Part shown: positions 32,157 to 43,028 of the stretch, piece by piece
Position numbering within the stretch: the stretch's first letter is position 1
How the letters are laid out: every line of letters begins with the position of its first letter
Source: Dermacentor variabilis
Taxonomy: Eukaryota > Arthropoda > Arachnida > Ixodida > Ixodidae
Reading direction: 5' to 3'
Length of the DNA: 64,000 nt
NCBI RefSeq assembly: GCF_050947875.1
Contig: NC_134569.1
Coordinates: 262,209,100 to 262,273,099, forward strand
Notes under the pieces: generated by a model
The model's database searches: none
Told to the model about the DNA's origin: nothing
The model's input: only the letters and a program-made list of their open reading frames with translations
Position numbers and translations under genes: made by a program

Positions 32157-32488
32157 CCTCCAAGATGCTGCTCATATTTGATCACGCCTATGAACTCTAT
32201 TGTCTCTGGACGTACAAGTCAACAGTGAAAGTGTCTACACAGAGCCAGAATCCTCGCAAGGTACGTTTCTGAGCACTTCAACTAGAACTCTGATTTGTTC
32301 ATTAATTGGACAAACTTTTGTTTCACTATTCTTTGCTTGCATGTTTGTCATAGCTTCATGATTTCTCTTTTCAGGAAGAAGGACAAAAGAGAGATTATTG
32401 GTTTGCAAGCTGCCCATGCCAAGCCATAAGAAGCTCAACGGTCACCATAATGACAACAGGTCCTCTTGAATTACGTGCCTCACCATGA
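32157..32488 (+). CDS. Two candidate exons of an unidentified host gene
   Basis: Exon 1, 32,157-32,260, has an acceptor (TTGCCTACAG) and a donor (AAG|GTACGT) and is fully open in one frame (MLLIFDHAYELYCLWTYKST). The next acceptor (TTTCTCTTTTCAG) opens exon 2 at 32,375, which continues in the correct phase through QKRDYWFASCPCQAIRSS to a TGA at 32,486-32,488. The phase-compatible join and good splice signals favour a real transcript. The YWFxxCPCQA text faintly recalls the post-SET Cys region of SMYD proteins; that is speculation. No upstream exons were found. Confidence 0.35.
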
Positions 32489-33019
32489 AATGTTTGCAAG
32501 TTTACCAGGTAAAGGACTGTCAGCGCTATAAGGAAAGCAGCAGTCTGCAGTTTTGTATCGTACCGAGCGGGAATGCTAAAATTTGACATACAAGTTTACT
32601 TGATTTTAAGGGCGTTTGATGACAATCGGAGAAGTAACGAGTTGAGTCCCAGCTTGTTTTTTTTTTCTCGTCATGTAGCGAGCTCCTACTTGGTAATGCA
32701 CAAACTTTGTCATCTGCTATTTGCAAATCAGATTGACGGGCATTACCACCAAGTATCACATGCTCCCTCATAGCGGTAATTTGCTACATGAAACTGCAAA
32801 GAATTTTAAAGCCTTCAAAACCGCTCAGTACAACTTTGAGGAAAGGATGCTTCATGTTAACTTGAACTCCGGCAATCACTCATCACTTTATTATTCTATT
32901 TTTTATTTAAAGTACGCCCAGGGCCATACGCCATTAAAGAGGGGAGTGGGTACAACGCATTAGAGTAAAACAAACGAACAAGAGCAGTGAGTTCTGGTAA
33001 TATACAAGGCTTCTCCTGA

Positions 33020-33910
33020 TTATACGATGTTAGCTAATGTTTTGCAAAACTAGTTTGTTATCGGTTATGGCTACGATACTTGAGGGAAGGTGCTTCCATT
33101 CCTGAGATGTGCGGGGAATGAAAGACTGAAAGAAAGACTTCGTGTAGCAAGAATCAATCCCTGTGTTACTGCGATGAGCGATGGAGTTTGAAATGTACAT
33201 GAGGCCGCGGTATGAAGTCGTCGCGAAGTGTATGACGGAAAATCTTATGAAATAGCGAAACATGGCGACTGCGGCGATTAGCTAGAGGAATAAGTGCTGG
33301 TTAGTCTCATTAAGGTTATACTCGCTGTACGGTTATAATGAGAAAGAATGGAACAAGCAGAGTTATCTTGTACTTGTTCAAGTGAAGTAATAAGACTAAC
33401 GCAACTAGGATCCCATATTGCAGACGCATATTCAAGATTTGAGCGTATTAGCGTCTTGTAAAGGTGTGGTTTTTAGGTAGACAGTGCTTTGGGAAAGTTG
33501 CACTGTAAGTACCTGAGCAGGTGAATAGCGTTGTTAATAACATACTCCCTATTGGCCCAATTTAAATTATTTGTAGTGTGCACACCAATGTATCTATAAG
33601 TTATATGGTTTAACGTGCCAGAACCACTTTTTGATTATGAGGCACGCCGTAGTGGAGAACTCCGGAAATTTCGACCACCTGGGGTTCTTTAACGTGCACC
33701 GAAATCTAAATACACGGCTGTTCTTGCATTTCGCCCCCATCGAAATGCGGCCGCCGTGGCCGGGATTCGATCCCGCGACCTCGTGATCAGCAGCCCAACA
33801 CCATAGCCACTGAGCAACCACGGCGGATAATATATTTATAATACATGACGAAATCTAAGGTAACATTGTTAAGATGGTAAGTGATAAGATTAGAAATAGA
33901 TCTGGATATC
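33020..33910 (-). pseudogene. CR1-like reverse transcriptase C-terminal fragment split by a SINE
   Basis: On the minus strand, readable text includes VMYYKYI, then after the SINE GVHTTNNLNWAN, HLYKTLIRSNLEYASAIWDP and HYNRTASITLMR. These correspond to the RT thumb and C-terminal region of CR1 elements, and the tail ends near 33,020 with ITDNKLVLQNIS. Several stops are present. The 230-bp SINE at 33,599-33,828 splits the codon context YKYIG, and rejoining across the duplicated 12-mer restores the frame. Confidence 0.8.
33599..33828 (-). mobile_element. tRNA-derived SINE of the tick Ruka type
   Basis: The tRNA-like head is on the minus strand at about 33,828-33,750. It has an A-box-like GCTCAGTGGCTATGG and a B-box GGATCGAATCC, giving RNA polymerase III promoter elements. 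The body reads CGGCCGCATTTCGATGG, GTTAAAGAACCCCAGGTGG and TCCGGAG...ACGGCGTGCCTCATAATC. Flanks form a 12-bp imperfect target duplication (33,587-33,598 and 33,829-33,840, 2 mismatches). The sequence matches my memory of the Ruka SINE described from Rhipicephalus and is the best taxonomic marker in the window. Confidence 0.9.
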
Positions 33911-34177
33911 GCACTTTTCATTTGGTAACTGCAAAAGGCTCATGTACACTTAGCATGAAATCAGTAACTAGGCTGGCCCTGCACCGTAAGAGATGGCTAG
34001 AACAGACAACTTCACACAATTGGCCTACTCCAAACTTCTTAAGCATAACAAACCAACAAAATCAATTTTTCTTTCTCTTCAAACAGCAGATGACGTACCT
34101 GAGGACAGTGTCTTCACAAAATGTTTTTGAAATATACTCGAAGTTTGGCTTAACAGTCAGCCAATCAACAGTGGACT

Positions 34178-34276
34178 AGCAAGGGAAGCCTCAGGATGGG
34201 AACTCATCTTCGTCACAGGCCTCAAAAATATGCTAGATTGTTGAAACATTGGCTATAGGCTGAGGCTTCCCTTGCT
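34178..34276. repeat. Hairpin with 17-bp perfect stem
   Basis: AGCAAGGGAAGCCTCAG at 34,178-34,194 is perfectly inverted at 34,260-34,276, with a 65-nt loop. No promoter or tRNA features. Could be a short MITE or structured transcript segment. Confidence 0.5.
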
Positions 34277-34279
34277 CAC

Positions 34280-35345
34280 CTCTGTTAATCAACTGAAGTG
34301 TTCATCTCCTTGTAACCTTTTTGCATTGTTTGAACATGCAAACCGAGATGTTCTTTCAAGATGAAACCGTAAATTGCATTGTACAAGAATCCGTCAGCAT
34401 CATTTAGGCATACTTATATGTTTTTTTTTTTTTTTTTAGTGTCGTTGTTTACACACAATATTGGCAGAGATCCTTGTAAGCACTGTCGTCTCCATAACGT
34501 TCCTCGCCTTCCTACGGGTACTCCACTTGTGTCAAAGCATTTACTGCAGCACCTGAACACTGTATGTCCAGCAGAAATATCAAGAACACACAATATGTGA
34601 TCTAAAATCTAACGTAACGTTCTTTTTTCCTCTACACTTCGTGTCTATCGCCAATGTGTTATGAAAACAATGCGACATTGCAGCTCGAGCTTACCTTACT
34701 AACAGTATATCTTTGCCGAGCGCTTCTTATGTTTCTTTTTTAAATCTAGCTGAAATCGTCGAAGGCAGACAACATACATATAGTATGGAACACGTCAAAC
34801 AGCACTGTATGGAGCACAAGTACTAGCGTAGGCGAGCACAATATCGTTGTCCTTGCTTTAGCGGCACGCCAAACACGATGAGAAAACTTCGCTCGATTTC
34901 AGTTTTCAATTCCGTTAAATAGACTACTATCTGTGTTTCTGTATGTTGTAAACTCAATGATTTACAGCCTTAGCTCCACCTGACCTGTACTAATATTGTT
35001 GGCATGTACTGCCTAATTCAATAAACAATGCAAGCTTACTTGTCTGACTTGTTTCTTTTTTTTTTGCCATTTAAGGCCTTTCGGTCACCTGGCGATATAA
35101 TAAAGGTATCGGTAGTCATTTTAGAGTATCGTAAACACGAACACCGCTCCGAAAGCGGTAGCACAACTCCCAAAGCCAGTGAGTGAGCAGCGCAATGGAC
35201 CCCGCCAGCCACTCCTAGAGGTGTGCGCCGAGGCATCGGCGCGCCGCCGCCGACTGCCCTCGCTGCGCCGCGGCCAACTGATCGGCGCGCCGCCGCCGAC
35301 GTTTTCACTCGGCGTGATTGGCGCGCCCTCTAAATATGAATAAAT
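34280..35345. other. No gene recognised
   Basis: A T-run followed by AG at about 34,425-34,439 precedes a 160-bp open stretch (CKHCRLHNVPRLPTGTPL) that could be an exon, but nothing supports it further. A poly(A)-like AATAAA lies at about 35,021. From 35,180 the DNA becomes GC-rich toward the LTR. Confidence 0.35.
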
Positions 35346-35349
35346 ATAT

Positions 35350-35517
35350 TGTTACGTGTAGAAAGACACAGACGGAAGAGGCTATTTACAGGCTATTTAC
35401 ACTGGACTGGGGCCAGAGCACCAGGCCGACATTTTTTCGCGCCAAGGGCACAGACCCACTTCGTCGTCGTTCTTGCGGCGGCTCGTCTCTCGGGTATCTA
35501 CCGATAATATCGTAACA
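35350..35517 (-). repeat. 3' LTR of a Ty3/Gypsy element (168 bp)
   Basis: On the minus strand it starts TGTTACGATATTATC and ends ACGTAACA, giving TG...CA ends with a TGTTACG inverted pair. A purine-rich tract (GCCGGGGGGTAG) lies directly upstream, as expected for the polypurine primer, and the integrase stop codon is about 40 bp further up. The matching 5' LTR is not in the window. Confidence 0.8.
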
Positions 35518-35553
35518 CTACCCCCCGGCGGCAAAAGCGCCGTCACGGTGCTG

Positions 35554-36058
35554 TTAAATATCCAAGGCACGTGGAGAGTTGTAGGGCTTAAGTCGGGTGA
35601 CGTGGACAATGTCAATGGTTGTCACACCGGAGGACGTAGTGGGCGTGGCTAGAACAATTTCATAGGTGACATCGGTCACTTGGCGGAGCACGCGATATGG
35701 GCCAGTATAACAGGAAAGCAGTTTCTCACAAAGGCCAACTTTACGCGATGGTGACCAAAGCAACACGAGGGTGCCGGGCGCGAAATGGACATCACGGTGA
35801 CGGAGGTCGTAGCGTCGCTTCTGTTTGTCTTGAGAGACTTGTAGACGAACGCGCGAAAGTTGACGAGCATGGTCCGCACGGGCGATTGCATCACGGGCAT
35901 AAGCGCTAGTTGAAGCTGTGGTGGACGAAAGCACGGTGTCTACTAGTAGCGTCGGTTCGCGGCCATACAAGAGGTAAAACGGGGGAAAGCCGGCAGTTTC
36001 GAGACGGGAAGAGTTGTATGCAAAGGTAATGTAGGGTAGAGCGAGGTCCCAGTCACGG
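35554..36058 (-). pseudogene. pol: Ty3/Gypsy integrase C-terminal part
   Basis: The minus strand reads RDWDLALPYITFAYNSSRLE, the FYLLYGREPTLLVD block and a basic C-terminal domain (TLVLLWSPSRKVGLCEKLL, then YTGPYRVLRQVTDVTYEIV) ending HVTRLKPYNSPRALDI. This is the end of integrase, which inserts the element cDNA. Its N-terminal and catalytic parts lie 7.8 kb away at 43,840-44,222; a DNA insertion separates them between the codons for His and Arg in DDH-RDWD. Confidence 0.88.
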
Positions 36059-36419
36059 CCCACGAAACACATAACCTCTTAAAAACTTCTTGAAACGGCT
36101 ACAAACGGCTATAGACGTCTTAGTCTATGATAACACAGAAAATAGAATTGCTTCTCAACATAATCTCAGCACTTGGAATATGCTAGTATATATTCTATCT
36201 GCAGCAAAACCTACTACTGGTGTCACTAGAGTCTATTTTGGTAAACACATTCAGAATGTCTAACTCAAGAACTTTTCTAGATCTTTTTGTCTAAAAGTGC
36301 ATAAAATGCCAAACGACGTGTTAAAAGTGCGGTTACCGTCGGCCGTCGGCGTTAGCGAATAAAAAAACGCCACAGACAAATCGTACTCGTTGGAAGCAAC
36401 ATAAGTTAATTGGCTTTAA

Positions 36420-37910
36420 AGGGACCCTGAAACGCTTTTGACGATTTTCTACAAACGTATTGAGTCCTTAGAGTAGGTCCTTCTGATCATTAATTGACAC
36501 ATCTAAGTGCTCCGCGTAAAGCGTGTAATTTATTATAAGGTTTTAAATATGCACATCGCTGCCGATCGCAGCACACTGCTCGGCGGAATTTTAAGCCGCC
36601 CCTACCCATATGACCGAAATCACCCATACGACGTCAGTGGGGGGAGCTATCCGATTGGCTGACAAGGGCGCGTGATCGATAATTTTTCCAATTTTATGGT
36701 AAACAAATGATCTCCGTAATAGTTGGAATGTTAGTTAATTTGTTTTTATGAAAAGAAAATAACATAAAGAGAATGCACAAGAATAATTTTTCACTACACT
36801 TAAGCACTTCCGGCACAGAGCGTGTGTCGTGTGCTTGTGTTACAACGTACTCCATTTTGAAGAGAGCTCCGCGGTCAGAGTCGGTGTCAGTCTTTTCGCG
36901 AGCACTATGATTCGACTTTGTTGCCTTGTGGACTGCAAACGTAGTGACTGGCAATATGTCAAGCTGCGACATCGTGTCCCTCTGCAAGGCAGCGTACGAG
37001 TGAACTGGCTGCTGCGCATCGGACTGCCGCTATCCGATCGGCGCCAGGATTTGCGCGTTTGTGGCCGTCACTTTATACCGGAAGATTACTAACGCAATAA
37101 AGTTTCGTGAGTCCGGTATTAGGGAAAACGCAAGCGCAAGGGGACAGAGTCTGGCCGCTTGACTTTGCCGTAACGGGATGAGCCATGAGATGAGCATAAG
37201 GGCAAATGCGAATGGTCTGCACTGCACGGTGCAGCCACCTGGTGGCACAGAGCTCAACCATACACAGTAGCAGCAACGAAGTGTATTCTTCTTTGCTGCT
37301 GGTGTGTATTTTTTGCAGGAGTGTAATCATGAACACATTGTTTTTATAAATGTTTAAAATGTTTTACACTTGGTTAGAGCAATATTAGCGCTTTGTTTGG
37401 CTGGTTAAGCTCTGAACCAACAAGTGTATGGACCGTGCAGACCGATCAGGCCGCTCACGTACGTCTACGCTAAGGTTCCTTCATCAGCTTGAGTTTATGC
37501 CTACAGTCATTTGCCGAAATAACCAGCTTGCCTTTGGTTACCGGAATACAAGACACGTTCGGCGCTACGACAGAATGCTCGCAACGCACGCTGCTTTGAT
37601 AGCTCTCGCTTGGGGTCGACGGCCAAGCGGCTAGCGGAGCGGTCTCGCGCGGGCGGGGGCGGGCTCCAAAACAACCGGAAGTGGACGATGTGACGTCGCA
37701 TCGTGACGCTGAACCAGTGAAGGCGGAGCTTAGCCCCGCTCGCTCGGCGAACGAGTTGAGGAGGAAAAGCATGGCTAGGGAGGAGGGTAACTTCTAATCG
37801 CTTGTAGCTCCATTAATACGTAACGCTTCACTTAAATTGTGGTGCGAATGTTCTACTTAAGCTGTACCCTACGCGTCTACAAAATTTGTCCGAACCGTTT
37901 CAGGGGCCCT
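36420..37910 (+). mobile_element. Kolobok-like DNA element (TTAA target, THAP coding)
   Basis: TTAA flanks both ends (36,416-36,419 and 37,911-37,914). The inverted ends are AGGGACCCTGAAACG on the left and AGGGCCCCTGAAACG on the right, followed by further loose similarity. TTAA duplications, AGGG-type ends and a THAP-domain protein are together the known signature of the Kolobok superfamily. At 1.5 kb with only a THAP frame it is an internally deleted, non-autonomous copy. Confidence 0.65.
36907..37092 (+). CDS. THAP zinc-finger protein, truncated to the finger
   Basis: An ATG-started frame of 61 codons covers one THAP domain: RLCCLVDCKRSDWQYVKL gives the Cys pair, a Trp follows in the RVNWLLRIGLP stretch, and RVCGRHFIPEDY ends it with Cys-x-x-His-Phe. 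The domain binds DNA through a C2CH zinc site and would recognise transposon ends. It stops right after the domain, and an AATAAA lies 8 bp later (about 37,096), so a short finger-only transcript is possible. An in-frame upstream extension exists to 36,829. Confidence 0.72.
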   Translation: MIRLCCLVDCKRSDWQYVKLRHRVPLQGSVRVNWLLRIGLPLSDRRQDLRVCGRHFIPEDY

Positions 37911-38161
37911 TTAATGTTAAATAATTTCACACCAGAACTTCAACAATGAAGGGCGTGTTATTGTTTTCCATACGGGGCGCGCACACGACGCCTGGAAACC
38001 ATCAGCAGCAGGAGCGAAACGCCGGCGTTGCACAGCGGTGTCACCGAGCCACCGCGCTGCGATCACTTCGGCGGCACAATCCAAATTTGTCAGACATCTC
38101 ATTCCGTGCTGGAAACACTGGGTGGCTGGAACTTTGAAAAAACGGCCGCTGCCGCCCGCAA

Positions 38162-39539
38162 TAGACAGTTTGAGTTTAGCGTACGCAACTATAGCGTGCG
38201 CTATACTCTACAATATAGCGTACGCTAATCAGCGCACATTTTCTACAATTGTAGTTGGCCGACGATATCTTCGGATCTCTGAGGCCATATGCCTCCGTTG
38301 CGGCTATTTCGCGCCTGTAGCGATAGGTGGTGCTGACATCTCGAACGTTTCCTTTGTTCGAAGCGATCTCCAAAACACCACGAAGTTATCCATAATACTC
38401 TGTCGTCGAAGCGGCCTGAAAAAGCGAAAGCCGTTTACACAGTCATTTGCTACGAACGAAGCGCATTTTGCAAAAGCAACGCCAAATTCAATTCGAAGTG
38501 GGCAGCCGGGACCGCCGCCATGTTTCCCGCAAGCTCCACAAAACCCGCAAAAACGCTAACGCTAAAAGGCTCAACCAGACGTACGCGTTCCAATGCGTCC
38601 GCACACGCCGCGCTGACTCGACGTCGCGTGGCGCCCGACGGAGGAAGAGGGCGCGCACCCAAACGATGCACGAGTTGCCGCGCGTAGCCGCGCGTCTCGT
38701 CGCGGCGGCGCAGTGTTGCTAGCTTGCCATGTTCAAGGCAGTCTAGCCTTCGCTTAACGGCCTCGTTAAGCAATGTGTTACATATTAGACAGTTTTAGTT
38801 TAGCGTCAGCAACTACAGCGTACGCTATACGCTATAATATAGCGTACGCTAAGCAGCGCACGTTTTCTACAATTTTAGTTGACCGGCGATATCTTCGAAT
38901 CTCAGAGGCCATATGCCGTTGTTGCGGCTATTTCGCGCCATTAGCGACAGGTGGCGTTGACATCTCGAACGTTTCTTTCGTTAGGCTTCGACTCGTTCGA
39001 AACGAGAAGCGATCGCGAAAACACCACGAGGTTATCCATAATACTCTGTCGTCGAAGCGGCCTGAGACTAAGCGAAAGCCGTTTACACAGTCATTTGCTA
39101 CGAACGAAGTGCATTTTACAAAAGCAACGCCAAATTCAATTCGAAGCGGGCAGCCGGGACCGCCGCCATGTTTCCCGCAAGCTTGCCTGAATGTCGCGCG
39201 CGGAGTCGTTCCGGAAGTGACGTTGGCTTGCCGTGGTCATGTGAGGTGTGTCATGCTACTGACGCGAGCGGCAGCTTCCGGCGCGGGCGCAAAAATTCTA
39301 GCGGTTGTAGGTCTCCACGCCGCCGCGCGCCGACACGCGAAACAGCCTCCGCGCCTGACGCCGTACGCGCCCAGGCGTGGTGCGGCGCGTGCGGGCGCAT
39401 TGGAACGCGTACGTCTGGTTTGCGTTGCGCACGCCCGCTATACCCGCTATTTCGTTTAGCGTTCAGCGCATGCGCAGTGACGAACCGCTATTTTTTAGCG
39501 TACGCAATGGAATAGCGTACGCTATACTAAAACTGTCTA
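38162..39539. repeat. Duplicated MITE with TAGACAGTTTTAG ends
   Basis: Two direct copies of about 375-400 bp lie at 38,162-38,533 and 38,786-39,182, roughly 90% alike by eye. Both start TAGACAGTTT and hold palindromes of the TAGCGTACGCTA type. The inverted end lies at about 39,500-39,539 (ending AAAACTGTCTA), so 38,786-39,539 can be one complete element. An inverted pair at about 38,568-38,605 and 39,385-39,425 (ACGTACGCGTTCCAATGCG) shows that the first copy retains part of the right half. TA borders suggest a TA-target family. Confidence 0.7.
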
Positions 39540-39544
39540 GTAAA

Positions 39545-41860
39545 ACTGTTTTAGTAGAACGTGGGTTCGTTATGCCACTGTGCGTCATTCTAAGCCGTTC
39601 TGCTGTTATGCTGTTTGCGTGTGTTTTGCATCAGTGCTTCGTGACATCGGCTGTATTGCCTGTTTTCGCCGACGGCTTACTACCACAATGGCGGGATCTG
39701 CGTTCGCCGCCTTCGTGTCTCGGTGTGTCTTTGTACGTCGCACGTTCGGATAACACTTTTTCCGGTAAGTGAAATACATTGCACCTCGTTTTTCGTCAAC
39801 AATGTGAATATTTTTAGGTGTTACCCGCGACAGTTCTCGATAGATGGGCTCTCTAGCTCTGCGAGTTTTCGTCATCTTTACTTTTATACGAGGGTTCTGC
39901 TTGTGTTCAGCCGTTCAGCACTACCACGCTCCATGACTTCCGCAACACCAGTCAGAACTTTGCCCTGCTTTTTAGTCTGTGGTTAACGTAGCACGAACCA
40001 ACCGAAGGAGTGCGTTCGAAGACGACGCGCTGGCTGTAATGCTGAACCGGACTGAACTCGCCCTATTTTGTGTCCTTTTGTTCTTGCGTGTGCGCGCGTG
40101 TGTGTAAGTGACTATGCAGTTTGTAGCGTTCCCACTTTATAGCAAAAAAAATTATAACTGCAATGTTTACTTTCCAAATTAAATCGTCTGCTGATGTACA
40201 AATTTCACTTGTGTTTTGTTCTAAATAAGCAGCAAAACCTTTAACCTAGTAGGTGCTTCATCTGGGAGTGAAATCACGACAGCTTGGCATTTATTAATGA
40301 ATGACTGTGACTGGTTCACTTTATTTGTAATTGCAATTCTGCCTTTCAACTTACTTGATGCTCTCTTATTTTGTTCCTTTCACTCTATAGACGGCTGGAC
40401 ATCCTTCTTGTAGCTTGGCGTTAGCTGGATGACGGGACCTCATCGTGATCAGTGTAAGCCATTGTACTGTACCCTCTCTGGCCTTCCCAGTGCTTTTTAT
40501 ATGGGTTAAGGCCAGGGAGCGCTTCGTGGTAAAATAGCTAGTTGGTGTCTGAAAACGGGCGTTTTTTGCACTGGTTCTTTATAAGCTGCCACTATTATAA
40601 CCAATTTCTCAGTGCCAGTGTATATACACAGTTCTACTATTAGTTTCCCCCTAAGCCTTACAAAATTTAACTCTAGGTAGTCAGTGCTGCGTAAGAACTC
40701 GCAAATTAACTCTGTTGTGTCATACAAGTATTCCATACATGAGTAAAAATTTGCTACAACAGGGTACATTACACCTTGTTTCCCTAATGCACAAATGTAT
40801 TCAAGCCAGTATTTGATTAGTTTGGTATTCTAAATGTTTTCTGTGTGATTTAGTTTCTTTACAGGAATTTTCTGCACAGCATCAGCAAGCAGTCTAATTT
40901 AAGATTTGTGTGCTGTAAAAGGTGTGCTTTGACGCTAGAATTGATAAAACATGGGCCGAGGCTTCCATACAAGGACAAACTTCAATTTCGCTCTACCACT
41001 GTCAGCACTTGGCTGGCGCTTGCAAAATGAATCACATCAGGTAGCTTGTGTCAGACTGTTTTTTAACCTTATTGTGAGGAGATGTGCGTGTAGAACAGGC
41101 ATGATGCTGAGGGTTCCAGCAGTTTGCAGAGGTGCTTTTAAAATTTTCTCATAACTGCAATTTTACCTGTGCTGTTTTTTGTCACCTGTTTCAATAATAT
41201 AATTGGAGGTGTCAGAATTTAGCAATTTATTTGCCCTGGCCCATTAGCCTGCCACGTTTGACTTTTCACTAGGTGGGCAATCATTCAGCATGGACCATTA
41301 CTTGAATACACCTTTTCGTGTGCAGTGGCTTCTCAATTGCGGGTCAACGTAGATGCTCAGAATTACCTCATGCTATAGATGCACTGATGAATTTGCTACC
41401 TATACGAATCACTTTGCACTTTCTCGCGCAAACAGCATGTTAACACTTCCAAGACAGTGGACAATGTTATCGTTTGATCACATCATGAGATACTTTCAAT
41501 TTTGTATGACGCATCATTTGTGTGAGGTGTTGCCCTAAACCAATTAGGGTCACATGAAAATATATCAACAAAAGTGATTGATCCAGCTAGGAGTGTTGCT
41601 TTGGAACACTACTTTATCACCAGTTCTCCTTTGCATGCTACCTGCTTACTCTGTACTGCGTCATGTTTAAGCTTGAAAGAAAGGCAGTGCAAAATGCCAA
41701 ACTTGCTTATAGTTAACAATATAAAACACTGTTTCACTTTTTAATTAAGCTAGTACATCCTTTACCTGCAGAGTGAATTACTATTTTAAACTGATTATAT
41801 TTTGCAGGAAGCTTCTCAGACTTGATAATGGGAGGAACGAGGCGAAGGACACATTACACA
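39545..41860. other. No gene recognised; isolated exon-like ends
   Basis: A strong donor (TTCCGGTAAGTG) occurs at about 39,765 after an open 65-codon frame, and an acceptor/donor pair encloses about 60 bp near 40,391-40,449, but phases do not connect. Otherwise AT-rich and featureless. Confidence 0.3.
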
Positions 41861-41867
41861 ACTGGTA

Positions 41868-42240
41868 TCACAGACGTGAGTCCAGGCCCGTGTCACCTAG
41901 GAAACGTGAAAGAGCACGCATTGTCTCTGTCGTCTGCCAACTCTGTGGCCATGCGCCTAGCAAGAGGTTCTCCGACAGTGGTCCATTGTGTAAAGGTCTC
42001 AAGGTATCTGCCATTGTCAGTCTTTCGCGCGCATACTCAGGGCACACCACGAGCACATGTTCTATAGTCTCTACAGTGCCACACACTGAACAGTCCGGGG
42101 AGTCTGTCCGTCCAATAATGTGCAAATATTTGCACGTGAAGGCGACGCCTAATCGTGACCCTTTTTGTTCCCCTCTTCCCCTTCACTTACGTAGAATAGC
42201 AGGCCAGATGCTCCGTTATCCGGCCGACCTCTCTACATTC
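41868..42240 (-). pseudogene. C-terminal fragment of an RNase H-type LINE ORF2
   Basis: The minus strand reads MHIIGRTDSPDCSVCGTVET, then IEHVLVVCPEYARER. This is the Cys-Cys-His-Cys finger at the end of I/R1-type LINE polyproteins, with about 100 bp of less clear upstream text to 42,240. No RT or RNase H remains nearby. Old fragment. Confidence 0.65.
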
Positions 42241-42908
42241 TCCAGTCATTAAAATAGTTCTTCTTTTCTTCTCAGACTTGTTTGACAGGTTGATAAGTGG
42301 CTTTTTAGCCACAAAATACCATATATTAATTTAAAGGCTGACTTTGACTCTGCTATGCAATTTAATGACTATATGCCAGGAAATACTTAAGCGTACATAC
42401 CTTAAGCGTACATGCATACATACCTTAAGATACCCGTAATTTAAGAGAAAGGAGTGCTTAAATTTATTTTTAATGTGAGGCAAACTTCTTACTTAGCACA
42501 TATTGCTGATTGAAGTTCCAATTTCAGTATTCCCATTTCCTCCCTCGCATTTTTTCCCCTCTTCTGTGCAGCTATTGCTTGCCTATGTCTACAAGAACCG
42601 TCACGCGTGGCCTGTGACAGCAAGCTTTTGTGGGCAGCCAGTTGCTCTCCTACGAAGGCTGGCCTACTCTGACAGCGGCGGCAATCATCTTCAAGATTTA
42701 TCCATGATCACCTTTGCTGCTATTTGGCACTCTTGTTAATTACACTTTCTGCATCTTTTCTAATTTATTAGGTAATAAAGTATGAGTATGTGACGTGGTG
42801 TGAAGTTGATGTGTTGCTGCATTTTCGCTTGCAATCATCTTTTATGCATGAAAAGCTCATCGTACAGTTTATGAAAAAAATAACAGCATATTGTGATTTA
42901 TCTTTCAG

Positions 42909-43028
42909 TTCTGGTAACGTGAAACGTACAAGGAATTCACTAATGGACGATATGCGGAAGAACGGGCCATTATTTCTGCGTGATGCTGGGCAAGCATGTG
43001 GCGTTACCTTACAAGAGGCATCCACAAA
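42909..43028 (+). CDS. Candidate isolated exon
   Basis: A 120-bp stretch lies between TTATCTTTCAG and GTAAGC and is fully open in one frame (RTRNSLMDDMRKNGPLFLRD). The next good acceptor at 43,238 would bring the reading into an early stop, so no multi-exon model could be completed. A poly(A)-like AATAAA lies at about 43,645. It could be the transposase gene of the surrounding insertion or chance. Confidence 0.2.

Noticed and set aside
33751..33828. Functional tRNA gene
   Set aside because: A and B boxes are present, but the sequence continues into the SINE body and lacks a proper acceptor fold; it is the tRNA-derived SINE head.
36829..36906. Longer N-terminus of the THAP protein
   Set aside because: Extension uses a non-ATG start; the ATG at 36,907 fits the usual THAP start a few residues before the first Cys.
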